Assembly: GCA_018136815.1 (NCBI GenBank)
Contig: CM030931.1
Location: forward strand, 4,904,148 to 4,968,147
Source of the DNA: Isochrysis galbana
Taxonomy: Eukaryota > Haptophyta > Isochrysidales > Isochrysidaceae
Reading direction: 5' to 3'
DNA length: 64,000 nt
A program made the position numbers and the translations under genes. Position 1 is the stretch's first letter. Each line of letters begins with the position of its first letter. Positions 32,166-43,229 of this stretch are shown one piece after another. Under the pieces are notes generated by a model. It searched no databases. It worked only from the letters and a program-made list of their open reading frames with translations, and was not told where the DNA came from.

Positions 32166-32180
32166 CGCACCTACGAGGAG
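32130..32180. repeat. 18-bp perfect inverted repeat (hairpin)
   Basis: CTCCTCGTAGGTGCGGTG at 32130-32147 is complementary to CACCGCACCTACGAGGAG at 32163-32180, with a 15-base loop. It lies at the start of ORF copy (c) and may be a fold-back scar formed by template switching. Confidence 0.85.
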
Positions 32181-32194
32181 ACCGAGTCACCCAA

Positions 32195-32402
<208 letters not shown>

Positions 32403-32681
32403 TCGCGGGTAAAGGGGGGACCTTGTACACTTCCCCCTCGTACGTTCCATTTTTAGGTCTTCCCGCGCGACTCCCTCTCCGTCGCCGCGCCCCAGCTCCC
32501 TTCTTCCCGTATCGTCCCGTATCGGTCCGCCCCCCCTCCCTTCTCCTCTCCTCTCCCCGGCTCCCTCCATGCCTCAATCGGGCCATACACTTCATGTTAC
32601 AGTCCATCCCCCACTCACACCCAGTCGTACCACAGACCACAGCCACAGCTCCACAAGCGGATAAAGGTACCCAGCTTTCTA

Positions 32682-34166
32682 AAAAAAAAATCTTAAAAAA
32701 CTAGCCGCTACATGCACGGCGTGAGGCAGATTGCTAGTGCTACTCCTAACTACCCTCCCTTTCCTATCACACCCCTTCCCCCCCCCCCCCGTTGTCTTTC
32801 CTAGCAAATGGAGGGGGGGGGAGGCCGCGCGCGCTGCTTCGACCAGGGGCGTGAGATAGAGGGGGTAAGAGTGGGTGGAGTCCTTGTTTGGGTGTGTTTT
32901 ACCGCCCCCCAAGGGGTCGGCCCTCTGAAGAAACCTTCTCCTTAGTCCGGGGGGTTCATGTAATACTTTTAATGCCTAGTTCGGTCGCTATTTGCGCCAT
33001 ATCGATAGAGATCTCCAGGTTAAAATCTTTATCTACTGAGTATAGCGGGGAAATCATTCTGCGCAGGCGTTTGTTGCTCGGGGCGTGAAGTCCAAGTCTT
33101 TCTCTCTGGGCTTTAAGGCGTTGGAAGAAGCCTACCTTCGCCTTGACCAGCCAGTGGAATCTCGAGAATACGGCCCTTAGGATGGCTTTCGTCGATCTCG
33201 CCTCGGCGTTGCCGTAGTGCACGTTGTAGAAGTCCGTCAGTATGTATCTCCATGCTAAGATTCCTATATATCCCGAGGAGGGGTGCGGTCTGTCGACCTG
33301 ATAGCAGAACAACCGTTGTGCCGTCACGTGTTGCAGTGTGTTTTGCGTTTTGAAGAGTTGCTCGATGTACGTGAAGATTTGTTCCGTCGCGCGACATCGC
33401 GCTAGGTGTGTGGACGACTCGGGGGCTTCCCCACAGAAGCGGCAGGTCGGGTCATCAGCGAATCTGTTGGCCGTTGCGATCCGTCTATGAAGTATATGCT
33501 TAAAGTGTAAGTATGAGTCCCGAGGTGTTAAGAAGTTGTATTTGTATAGTTGGGATATCTGCTTCCACTTCTCTTTTAAGACGGGGAGTCTCTCCTCCCA
33601 TCGGACGGTCGCTTTTTGTCGTTTGCTTTTCTTGCCCGCGAGGTAGGCGTTAGTTAGCGCTTTGACATCGCATTCCTCTAGCGTCTTTCGCGTACCTTTC
33701 AGCGTGTATTCTTGGGGTAGAGGGTAGGCTGTGTCGGCCGGTCCGTCATATGCGCTGCCCCATTTGAGCGGGATCCGCAATTCGGAGGACGAAGGCTGAG
33801 GATAAGCTATATCATAGATATGGGGCTCCCCCATTACATTTAGACGCACTTCGTAGTATACGCCCCTTTTAAGAAGGTAGTGTCTACCCGTATCGTTCGC
33901 TTGTATGTCTCCCAGGCTATGTGCGTCCGGGTCTTCCGGCGGCTCGAGGCCTTCCTCTTCCCTCACAGGTCGGGGCCCCTTAGCTGTCCCCTTTAACAGC
34001 TCTATGTATGTGGTGGTGGGTTTCGTGAGCGCTCCGGCCGCCCATTGTACGATTTTGTCCCATGATCTCAGGAAAGGTGTAACCGCCAAATAGTTCCTCC
34101 TGTGACGGATCCATGCTGAGTCAGGGGGCAAATAGGCAGCGCATTCGTCTTTAGTATAGAAGTTTC
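32682..34166 (-). mobile_element. 5'-truncated LINE insertion with 18-bp target duplication
   Basis: The insertion is flanked by AAGGTACCCAGCTTTCTA at 32664-32681 and 34167-34184. The element reads on the minus strand and ends 3' in oligo-T after the conserved terminal region. About 1.49 kb remain, with the ORF2 C-terminal frame open. Confidence 0.88.
32956..34131 (-). pseudogene. LINE ORF2 C-terminal region (zinc-binding domain)
   Basis: A 391-codon open frame, homologous through its length to 47440-46206. It carries HFKHILHRRIATANRF followed by a CxxC…H…C motif (CRFCGEAPESSTHLARC) typical of the zinc-binding domain after RT in LINEs. WRYILTDFYNVHY follows. The RT domain itself is missing because of 5' truncation. 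The long frame suggests a young insertion. Confidence 0.82.
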
Positions 34167-34184
34167 AAGGTACCCAGCTTTCTA

Positions 34185-34704
34185 GGACCAGTCCTAGAAA
34201 CTAGGACGGACTTTGCTAGGTGAGAGCATGAGCATACCATGTTATTTTGTCCCAAACCTTGGCTATTGAGTTACCACATGCATGTCCTCATTAAATGTTC
34301 CAGGTGTACCTAGGCACCATTCCCTCAGCAACACCAAGTTTTGTGACGCGTTTACGGGTCACCGGTCACCTGGTCGGAATTGCTGCTTGCCCTAGAAACG
34401 GGAGAAATGCCTGATACCACCCAATGGGGAGCTCTTCTACCCATGGTCCCCAGGAGATGAAATGTTGCTTTGACTGCCCTCTTTGAGATTTTCAGTGACC
34501 ACCAAGCTTGGTTTTGTCATCCAAGTGTCCAATCCGCCAGCCTACTGCTCCAAAAGGTCTAAAATAAAACTCCTCTGGTGCGAGCGGACGCCCGAGTGCA
34601 TCACCGCATGCTGAATGTGGTAGCAAAAAAAGTAAGCAAAGACAAGCTCCGCAGAGTTGGTCATGGGGAGAGCTAAGGTTGAATGGGATGTGGAGATGGT
34701 TTGC
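34185..34704. other. No gene recognised
   Basis: Sequence of ordinary composition between a LINE and a microsatellite; no coding frame or repeat family identified. Confidence 0.5.
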
Positions 34705-35240
<536 letters not shown>

Positions 35241-35756
35241 ATGCGGCCGCACCGTGGCCCGGGGTCTGCTCTCCCCCTCTCTCTCCGTGGCTACCAGCGT
35301 GAGGCCGTCTCCGCCTTTGCCTCTCACACCAACCTCCTTCTCATATCACCCACAAACAGTGGGAGAGGAAAAGAGAGAGAGGGTGGAGCGGAGAGAGGGG
35401 TGGAGCGGAAGACTTGAGTGTCCTGAGGAGGGGAGGGGGGTGGGTGGGGGATTTGTAAGTATTGTAGTGTGGAGACGGGAAAGAGGAGAAGCCGGAGATT
35501 TGGAGAGATAGAGAACTCGCCGTGGTGCGCGGTAAAGTCTCGGAGGAGAGAGGGCGAGGAGAGCGAGGAAGACGCGGCTACAGTAGAAGGGAAGGAGCAC
35601 CAGGTACTTTTATAAGTTTCTCCTGCAGCTCCGTTCCTCTGTGTGTTTTGCGGGGGGCGGGCAGGAGCTGGGGGGGAGGGGGGGGGGGGCGAGAGAGAGA
35701 AGGGAGAAGGAAAGGGCGGGGTGGTGCGGGGAGGAGAGGGTCGGTGGGCAAGCCCC

Positions 35757-38700
35757 ATGGGCAGCCTCGAGCTCTCGGGGTGGGAGGGCGCGGGCGAGCA
35801 GCTCTCGGCGCGCGAGGCGGCCAAACTCGAGCGTGCCGAGCAGGCACGCCTCGACGAACTTGCCAAACAGCTCGCGCGCAAGCTGAAGGACGCGCTCCGC
35901 ACGCCGCCAGACGAGCGCTCGGATGCCGCCACCTCCCTCCTAGCAGAGCATGCGGCGGAGGCGCGCAGACTGCAGGCCGCAATGATGAAGTCTGCGGCGC
36001 GCAAGGCCGCTGACGCCGCCAATATGGCCGAGATTGAGGACGACGCTGCCGTGCTCGAGAAGAAGCTTGAGACGCTCGCCGAAATGATGCGCACCGCGAA
36101 GCATGTCGTCGTCTACACCGGCGCTGGCATCTCGACTGCCGCCAGCATCCCGGACTACCGCGGTCCCCGGGGCATCTGGACGCAGATGAAATCCCAGGCG
36201 GCCAAGGGCTGCGCCGGCTCGGTCTCCAGCGGCTCGCGAGCGGGCAACATCGACAAGCTCACCGTTGAGCCCACGCGGGCGCACATGGTGCTCGCCACAC
36301 TTGTCAACACTGGACGCGTCAAGATGATCATCTCGCAGAATGTCGACGGATTGCACATCCGCTCAGGAATACCACTTGCGAAACTGTGCGAATTGCACGG
36401 CAACGTCTTTCGCGAGCGTTGCAAAGAGTGCGGCCACGAGTATCTGCGCGGCTTTGACGTGACAGGGTTGTCTTCATACCATCGGCACGCGACTGAGCGC
36501 CAATGCACCAAGCAGGGCTGCCGAGCAACACTGCACGACACGATAGTCTATTTTGGTGAGAAGGTACACGACGCGACGCTCTCAATGGCCCAAGAAGCCT
36601 CGCGTCGTGCCGATCTCGCCCTTTTTGTCGGGTCCTCGCTCAAGGTGCTGCAGAACTATCGCTACATCTGGGAGCAGTGCCCGGGTGGCTCCAAAAGGAA
36701 GTCCTTCGCCATCGTGAACCTGCAACCGACGCCCAAGGATAAGGTTGCTGATCTCGTCGTGCGCGGACGGTGTGACGACGTCCTGTCGAGGCTCGCGTCC
36801 GCGCTGGGCTTGCGTGTTCACGAATATGATCCGACTCGCGATGCTGTGCTCCGCCTCTGCTCAAGCAAGCCAAGAAATCTTGCTCACCCTGCTCGAGCCC
36901 CAGTGCCCGTTCAAGCTGCGCCCGAGCAGGAGGCATCTGTTCCCCAATGCTCCAGGCAGCACAAAGAGACCGAGCCCAAACCTTGCCAGGAAAAGCAGGC
37001 GGGCGACGCGGCCCTGAACGATACTCCGATGGGAAAGCTCCAGGGTACCACCAGCCACGGTAGCGGCGCAAGCAAGGTGAAGCAAGGAGGCCGGATGAGG
37101 GGCAAGACGAGCAAGGTGGTGCTGTGCTGCCGGTGCGGCATCATGCTAGACGACGAAAGAGGCAAGACAATTCGAGATGGGTGTGGAATATGCGACTGTG
37201 AGAACTGCGACCATTGGGCCTGCATTCCATGCTCTGGTGTGGAGCCCGGATACAGTGGACAATGGTTCTGCGGGTGCAGTACGTGCGCTGGCGCCCGGGC
37301 CGGTTCGCCACTGCAAAAGACCGGCATGGATAGAGCGTCGGACGAGATCAGCCATCAATCGGCCTCAGACTCGGGCAAGAGCGATGCTTCGCCTAGTTCC
37401 GCGTCGAAGAGGCCGGTGGCACAGGGAGTGGGTTCGAATTCGAAGAAGGCCAGGCTGAGCAAGGTGGTGCTCTGCTGCCGTTGTGGTATCATGCTAGATA
37501 ATGAGAAGGGCAAGACAGTTCGAGATGGCTGCGGGACGTGTGATGGGGAGGGATGCGAGCATTGGGCATGCATCCCATGCTCTGGAGTCGAGACTGGCTA
37601 CGATGGCGAGTGGTTCTGCGGGTGCGACACGTGCGCCGGCAAAGCACCGGATCAATGGCCAATGGAACGGAGCGAGGGCTCAGCTACCACAGAGGGGGGT
37701 GCCTCAAGCCGAACCGTTGCAACACAGGGGAAAGAGACGTTGGACTCAGCAGCCTTGGATGTCAGACACACCGAGGGTGAGCAAGTGGCGGGCCAGTGCA
37801 AGAAAGCGGTCAAGCGGGCAGGCGACGCGCGGCGGCACAAGGAGGGAGCTGGCAGCATAGTGAATGAAAGAGGGCAGTCGGCCGCCATGACACTAGCCGC
37901 CAAGTCGTCCGAGTTACGCGAGAAAAGCAAAGCAAAGCGCGAGGAGGCATCCAAAGCAAGCAAGGTGGTATTGTGCTGCCGGTGTGGGGTCATGCTCGAC
38001 AATGAAAGGGGAAAGACCATTCGGGATGGATGCGGGACGTGCGATGGCGACGGCTGCGATCATTGGGCGTGCATGCCATGCTCTGGGGTCGAGCCCGGGT
38101 ACGACGGCGAGTGGTTCTGCGGGTGTAGCTTATGCACTATCCGCCGGGACCCATCACCTGAGAAGGCACCGGCAGGGAGCATCTCAGCCAGCCGAGTCAC
38201 ACAGCCAGCCGAGAGGCGCACAAGAACGTCCTCGTGTGGGAACACGAAGGCTCAGGTCGTCAGCGCTCAAGTGGCTACGGCAACCGCACCAAAGGAGGAG
38301 CCAGCAGTGCATACGCGAGAGGCCGATGAGAACGCGTCGAGCTCGCCATCGCACCGAGTCGCTTCCAAGGCAATTGGCGAACAACGTAAGACGAGCAAGG
38401 TTGTACTTTGCTGCTGCTGTGGCGTCATGCTGGACAACGCCAGAGGCAAGACTGTACGGGACGGCTGTGGGCCATGCGATTGGAAGGACTGCGATCACTG
38501 GGCGTGCATCCCATGCTCCAAGGTGGAGACTGGCTACGATGGCGACTGGTTCTGTGGCTGCTCCACATGCGGCTCAATAGAGGCTTTGCACATGGGCAGT
38601 GGGCCAGGCAAGGCGGTGAAGGATGCCTCTATTTCTGAGAGCCCCGAGCCTGGGCGGAAGCGTCACAAGAGCGGAGACGGCAGCCACGAGATGAGTGGTT

Positions 38701-39623
38701 CGCCGATTGCTCTTGTTGTGGCGCAGCCCTTTGCAACTCGTAGAGGGAAGAGCGCCGAAAAGTCAATCCTCGCAGCTAGAGCACCGTCTCCGAGCGTGCC
38801 TGCTAAAGATGCTGCCGTTATTGATACCTGCGTGAAGAGAGAGACGGCAACGAGCACGCCCGGGCCGCCGCCGAACTCATCTAATACCTCTGAGGGCACG
38901 TCGATGGCGAGAGAGAGCGGAGCCGATCTGTCGGCGCCAACACCAAGGCGATCCTTAAGAGAGACTCCCACCCACCCACAGAGACCTGCGCTGCACGAGG
39001 AATCCCATGCCGAGGCTTGTGTGCCAACCCTTCACCCGTCTCCGCCACCTGAATCACCGCCGTCTGCTCTCGTGCAAGTACCCGTCAAGCCTACGCCCCT
39101 AGGGAAAGCTTCCGTTCCGCAACTGCGGCCTCCTACTCCGCAATCTTCGTCGGCGACGCCGTTGCTGGCTTCTTCAAAAGCGGCTAACGCTGAGTCAGCA
39201 TCAGTTTCCAAGCCGGGCCCCTCGGCCTCGCAACCACTCCCAACATCGCAGCTACCGGCTTCCTCGGGAGGAGTGACAGTGAAGGATGAAGTCTTCCTCC
39301 CTCCGAAGAAACGCCAAGACGGACGAGTGACGCCGCCGGTCGAAGCAGGTACTTGCCCGATAACGCCGAGCATTTTCGCTCTCCCGGATATCGCCCCGTC
39401 GGATCAGCTTCGGGCAACAGTTCCATCGCCATTACTTCGATCTGCAGCGTCACTCCTCTCTCTTCAGCACTCCATGCCCATGCATCCTCAATCTAAATCA
39501 TGTCCACTAGTGCCTGGGGTCATGGGAAGCAACGCCTTAGCGAAGGTGACACTGCCGCAACATCACGCCACCTCGGGCTCGAGCCACACCCACAGCGAGT
39601 TGAGGCAAAACAATAGGTGCTGA
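35757..39623 (+). CDS. SIRT7-like sirtuin fused to four PHD-like zinc fingers
   Basis: A single-exon, 1288-residue protein. Residues 10-110 are an Ala/Arg/Glu-rich helical region. Residues about 112-360 are an NAD-dependent sirtuin core of the SIRT6/7 class: VVVYTGAGISTAASIPDYRG, SQNVDGLH, ELHGN with the catalytic His, four zinc cysteines (RCKECG … RQCTKQGC), HDTIVYFGE, FVGSSLKV and IVNLQPTPKD. Four fingers of about 60 residues follow, near 451, 567, 733 and 879. Each reads like KVVLCCRCGIMLD…GCG.CD…CDHWACIPCSGVE.GY.G.WFCGC..C, with the Cys4-His-Cys3 spacing of a PHD finger. Ser/Pro/Lys-rich linkers and a long disordered tail complete it. SIRT7 enzymes deacylate histones, notably H3K18ac; the fingers probably read chromatin. 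The ATG at 35757 was chosen as the first with good context; an upstream ATG at 35643 lies in G-rich leader. Confidence 0.9.
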   Translation: MGSLELSGWEGAGEQLSAREAAKLERAEQARLDELAKQLARKLKDALRTPPDERSDAATSLLAEHAAEARRLQAAMMKSAARKAADAANMAEIEDDAAVLEKKLETLAEMMRTAKHVVVYTGAGISTAASIPDYRGPRGIWTQMKSQAAKGCAGSVSSGSRAGNIDKLTVEPTRAHMVLATLVNTGRVKMIISQNVDGLHIRSGIPLAKLCELHGNVFRERCKECGHEYLRGFDVTGLSSYHRHATERQCTKQGCRATLHDTIVYFGEKVHDATLSMAQEASRRADLALFVGSSLKVLQNYRYIWEQCPGGSKRKSFAIVNLQPTPKDKVADLVVRGRCDDVLSRLASALGLRVHEYDPTRDAVLRLCSSKPRNLAHPARAPVPVQAAPEQEASVPQCSRQHKETEPKPCQEKQAGDAALNDTPMGKLQGTTSHGSGASKVKQGGRMRGKTSKVVLCCRCGIMLDDERGKTIRDGCGICDCENCDHWACIPCSGVEPGYSGQWFCGCSTCAGARAGSPLQKTGMDRASDEISHQSASDSGKSDASPSSASKRPVAQGVGSNSKKARLSKVVLCCRCGIMLDNEKGKTVRDGCGTCDGEGCEHWACIPCSGVETGYDGEWFCGCDTCAGKAPDQWPMERSEGSATTEGGASSRTVATQGKETLDSAALDVRHTEGEQVAGQCKKAVKRAGDARRHKEGAGSIVNERGQSAAMTLAAKSSELREKSKAKREEASKASKVVLCCRCGVMLDNERGKTIRDGCGTCDGDGCDHWACMPCSGVEPGYDGEWFCGCSLCTIRRDPSPEKAPAGSISASRVTQPAERRTRTSSCGNTKAQVVSAQVATATAPKEEPAVHTREADENASSSPSHRVASKAIGEQRKTSKVVLCCCCGVMLDNARGKTVRDGCGPCDWKDCDHWACIPCSKVETGYDGDWFCGCSTCGSIEALHMGSGPGKAVKDASISESPEPGRKRHKSGDGSHEMSGSPIALVVAQPFATRRGKSAEKSILAARAPSPSVPAKDAAVIDTCVKRETATSTPGPPPNSSNTSEGTSMARESGADLSAPTPRRSLRETPTHPQRPALHEESHAEACVPTLHPSPPPESPPSALVQVPVKPTPLGKASVPQLRPPTPQSSSATPLLASSKAANAESASVSKPGPSASQPLPTSQLPASSGGVTVKDEVFLPPKKRQDGRVTPPVEAGTCPITPSIFALPDIAPSDQLRATVPSPLLRSAASLLSLQHSMPMHPQSKSCPLVPGVMGSNALAKVTLPQHHATSGSSHTHSELRQNNRC

Positions 39624-39801
39624 GGCTCGACAACAAGGGCAACGACCCATTTCTCGTTGACAAATGCCGACTCCTGTCAGATGACCTAGAGCCAGCAAGG
39701 AGGTTGACAGAGCCCAGATGCGCATGCCGTAAATTGTCCCCCACTTTGGCGTGTTTTATATTCGACACCTCTGATTGTGTAGTTATGTTGCAACTACATC
39801 T

Positions 39802-40065
39802 CAACTAAGTTTATACTTGGTTGGCGTTAGTCGATGTGACCGCTGAGGCGCCGCTTGACAGATATCAAAAGAAGGCCCCTCAGGATCACGGGAAGAGCCC
39901 GAGATTTTCGTTACCGAAGAAGGAGAATACTACGCGAAGATACGTAACACTTGGCACGAAACCGAACTCTCATACCTAGGCACCCCGGTAATAGGGGCAA
40001 GGCTCGACGGGGCCCCGCCCGCGACGGACCTATCCCCCCCGGCGAAGGATACAAGGCGCATAAAA
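39802..40065 (+). mobile_element. LINE fragment: 5' hairpin plus ORF2 C-terminal piece
   Basis: It starts with CAACTAAGTTTATACTTGG and soon reads EIFVTEEGEYYAKIRNTWH, which aligns with RYIRKLNSIWLHTDIDYLG at 47160 and YLLKRGVYYEVRLNV at 33880. It is therefore a 5' end fused to the far downstream part of ORF2, an internally deleted copy like 45873-47530. It ends abruptly against the next LINE 3' end. From 39624 to 39801 nothing is seen. Confidence 0.6.
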
Positions 40066-40777
40066 AAAATCTTAATATTCTCGGCACACGCGTGGCCCTG
40101 CACATCTACACATCTACCCCGCAGCCACGCCCACTTCCACTTCCCTTACCACTCCTTCCACTTGCCGTGTGGCTCGTCCCCTCGTGCTCTACTTAGGGGC
40201 TCAGTGTCAGTGTATGGGGATGGGACTTCTAGTAGCAGGCGGTAGGGCGTGGGGCAGCTAAGCATATCCATGAGAGAAGGGGACATTATACTACTATACA
40301 AAAAAGGGGACACGCGCGACCCGCGGAACTACAGACAGGCCGATAACACTACTGCAAAGTGACTATAAAATCCTAGCCAAAATCCTAACGAATAGACTTA
40401 AGCAAATTATAGGACACGTAATCTCCAAAGTCCAAAGACCAACTAGGGTTCGTCCCCAAAAGACTCATTGGAGAGGCCACACACCTCCTCCAACTCACGC
40501 AAGCATATCTAGAAGAAACGGGGTAACCCGGGATCATGCTAGATGCTAGCCCTTGACTGGGAAAAGGCTTTCGACAGAGTGAACTTGGGATTCTATCACC
40601 TCGCCCTTAACAAGTTAAGATTCGGACGGGACTTCCAAAGGTACGCGCAGACGCTCACCAACTCCGAAGCCAAGCCGATTCGATACATCAAGACAAACGG
40701 GGGCAGGAGCTTCCCGTTCAACATCGCCAGCGGAGTACCGCAGGGATGCCCGCTCTCCCCGCTAGCCTTCCTATCAA

Positions 40778-42141
40778 CAAGAGGGTGCAACTTCAGGTTT
40801 GGTTGTTTTTTTCGCAAGTGCCCCCCATGTGGACGGTATAAGTTCTACTTAAAGGCCCCCCTTATTAAAGTACAAACGTGCAGGTTTCAGATGGTAATAC
40901 CGCATGTATGTGCGCAGCAGATGAAAGAAGTGCCGGACGCGGGCCCATGTTAGAACTGAGCGTGCGTGTCCGGCCGTTGGGCGCTTAGGTGCGGGGTTTG
41001 CCTACTGAGAGAGCGTCTTCAGGCTTTCCGAATTTTATCATGCCTCTCGCCCAGTAGTATACTGTCCTTAAGATAGTATATGTGACGAGAAAAAGTGCCG
41101 GAATAATGGCAAACACGCCTTGGCCTAATGCCACAAGCAGTGCGATTAAGCTGATGGGCACGGCAAAAAGGAGGAATATGAATAAGTTGCTTAATTTCTC
41201 CCACTTGCCGCCTTCAAGCGAGTATACTGGCATTCGTGCCCATTATTGTATTACATTTTTTGGAACTGACACTGGCGCGGCGGCGTCTTTTTTCGGATTC
41301 TTTTTGTTTTATGCGATTTGACCGCAAAAGAAGGGGACATCGCAGCCAGTCCCGCCCTTTCACCGCGCCCTCGCTCCTCTTCAGCCAAACCAAAGCAGGT
41401 GGTTGCACCCCACCCCACCGTACGAAGGCGCGCAGGCGTCCCATAGGCGGGAGGAGATGCGTCCACAGAGGCCGCCCTGAACACGGGTGAGTTTGAGAGA
41501 GTCACGGGGTTACTCCTTCGGGGGGGGTGCAAAACCCCCCCTCTCCCTCTCCCTCTCTCCACTCTCTCCCTTCGTCGTCCCTGCGGCGCGTCGCCATGCG
41601 GCGCGCCCTGGCCTGCTCTCAGGGGCCCTTTGGGGGCTCCCAAGGGGGCCAGCAAGGGCAGCTCAGGGGGCAGTGGAGGCTGGGGCTCAGCCCCTGGCCC
41701 CCCCTGCCTCTCCCACGCTCGCCTCGCTGGCCATGGGAGCCGCCCAGAGACACCTGTATGCCTGGCGACCAGGGACAGAGGGGGAGTCAGCTCGAGGGCA
41801 GGCCCAGCGCGGGCGTGGGAGTGCGGCTCGCGGGCCGCGCGCCCCCGAAGGGTCTGGGCCAGATTGTTGAGTGCCCTGCCCCTGCCAAAGGGCAGGGGCT
41901 GGGGTTGATTGTACGGGCCCACCCCGGGGGGTGTCCGCGATGGTGTGAGGGGGGCGCGAGGCCCCCATTGTCCCCCACTTATAAAAGTAGGTTGTGGGTC
42001 CCCGTGTTTATGTTTGTTTGCGCGCGGTCAACCCCCCCGAGTTAGGGGCGAAGTTAGGGGTCAGTAGAAATTATATACCTAAATAGCCGGGAGGGGTGTG
42101 ACAAAAAAAGGGAACCTCGAGTTGCACCCTCTCAGCTGAAG
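40778..42141. mobile_element. Insertion with terminal inverted repeats inside the LINE RT
   Basis: The left end AGAGGGTGCAACTTCAGGTT… and the reverse complement of the right end AGAGGGTGCAACTCGAGGTT… match over 20 bases with two differences, then both run into T-rich sequence. The RT reading frame resumes right after it (SAEA … then FADDT). About 1.36 kb; no transposase is recognised. It contains a small membrane-protein ORF and a stretch related to the fold-back element (41530-41900). Confidence 0.7.
40985..41233 (-). CDS. Small two-helix membrane protein carried by the TIR insertion
   Basis: An 82-residue frame starting MPVYSLEGGKWEKLSNL, with two hydrophobic helices (LFIFLLFAVPISLIALLVAL and VFAIIPALFLVTYTILRTVYY) and a basic tail (KFGKPEDALSVGKPRT). 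An in-frame stop lies six codons upstream, so the start is fixed. The sequence is noticeably less GC-rich than its surroundings and has natural amino-acid composition, unlike most frames in this region. No family is recognised; a host-derived or virus-derived cargo gene is possible. Confidence 0.5.
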   Translation of the reverse strand: MPVYSLEGGKWEKLSNLFIFLLFAVPISLIALLVALGQGVFAIIPALFLVTYTILRTVYYWARGMIKFGKPEDALSVGKPRT

Positions 42142-42477
42142 CCCCAACTCAAACTCGGGTGATAATGATAAACGAAGACGAAAACATCGACGGCATACTC
42201 ATAAACGGAGCCGAACTCAAAATAAGCCAATTCGCCGACGACACCCAACTCCTAGCGGCCGACTACGCGAGCCTAGGCCGATCATTGAAATGGGTAGACA
42301 GATACGCGGCCGCCTCGTGCGACAAACCAAACCGACATGAAATTCGATGATGGAGCGGCACGGACTCGAGAAGAGAACGACCCAAACGTCCCCGAGCATG
42401 GAGAGACGAAATAAGGCGAGCAACGCACGCGTTTACGTTTGTATATGGAATATAGCTGGCAGGCCTGCCCCAGCCCC

Positions 42478-43077
42478 TCCCCCCCCCGCCTGGCGCCTGG
42501 CAGCCTTCAAGTTCTGCGAACACATGGAGGAGGGCATGAGCGCCGCCATCCTGGCGATGCTGCTCGTCACAGCCTCTGGCATGGGCCGTGGGTGTGGAGA
42601 CTTTCGCGTGGATCTGGCCAAGGAACGCTACCCGTCGATGTGGGCACTCATCAAGCCATACATGGGCCGTTGGTGCAAGGCAACCCTCATGCTCGTCGGC
42701 GACTACTCTGACGAGTACGACAAGATCCCAATCCCAAAGACCAGATGCATTGGAGAGCAAGCCGCCGTCGCGTATCTCTGCATGGAATACATCACGGCGG
42801 TCGCGTACGCTGAAGCGGATCCCATGGTGCAAGTGCGCCGAGCAGCTGGCAAACTCTTCATGCAGAACAAGGAGGCCGTCCTCGCACGCATCACGGATCT
42901 CGCCACCCAAGATCAGCCGAGCGACATCGTCGCCTGCCAGAAGAACGACATCGAGAATAGGATCGACGAGGAGGTGTGCGAGAAAAAGACGAAAAGGATG
43001 AAAACTCAGTATAGCTTTGGGGTTACCGTGTGTTTTGGGGAAGGGGGGAGTTGCTATGCTCACGTCCTTGATTAGAC
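42478..43077 (+). CDS. Copy (d) of the 'VGDYSDEY' ORF family, intact
   Basis: The best-preserved copy, open from 42347 to 43075; similarity to the other copies starts near 42500 (FKFCEHMEEGMSAAIL). It continues GCGDFRVDLAKERYPSMW, LMLVGDYSDEYDKIP, AVAYLCMEYITAVAYAE, VRRAAGKLFMQNKEAVLARI and QPSDIVACQKNDIENRIDEE, and ends after EKKTKRMKTQ in an 85-bp tandem repeat. The helical, soluble, cysteine-containing protein matches nothing I can name. The first Met that clearly belongs to the family is in MEEGMS. Four copies in the window, all next to mobile sequences, suggest an element-borne gene. Confidence 0.55.
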
Positions 43078-43229
43078 GAAAAGGATGAAAACTCAGTAGC
43101 TTTGGGGTTACCGTATGTTTTGGGGAAGGGGGGAGTTGCTATGCTCACGTCCTTGATTAGACGAAAAGGATGAAAACTCAATAGCTTTGGGGTTACCGTG
43201 TGTTTTGGGGAAGGGGGGAGTTGCTATGC
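42988..43229. repeat. Three tandem copies of an ~86-bp unit
   Basis: Units start at 42988, 43075 and 43160 (each gacgaaaaggatgaaaactc…gctcacgtcc). Differences are few. The first unit overlaps the end of ORF copy (d). Confidence 0.92.

Larger units (their letters stand above)
40066..42340 (+). mobile_element. LINE copy: reversed 3' tail plus forward RT segment, split by an insertion
   Basis: 40070-40195 is the reversed 3' end (aaaaaaatcttaatattctcgg … ctcgtgctctact). From about 40270 the plus strand carries RT: GDIILLYKKGDTRDPRNYRQ, then LALDWEKAFDRVNLG and GVPQGCPLSPLAFL (40543-40776), continuing after an insertion with IDGILINGAELKISQFADDTQL (42150-42290). The frame before 40540 has stops. 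The layout again fits twin priming. The YADD-type box is FADD here. Confidence 0.75.
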
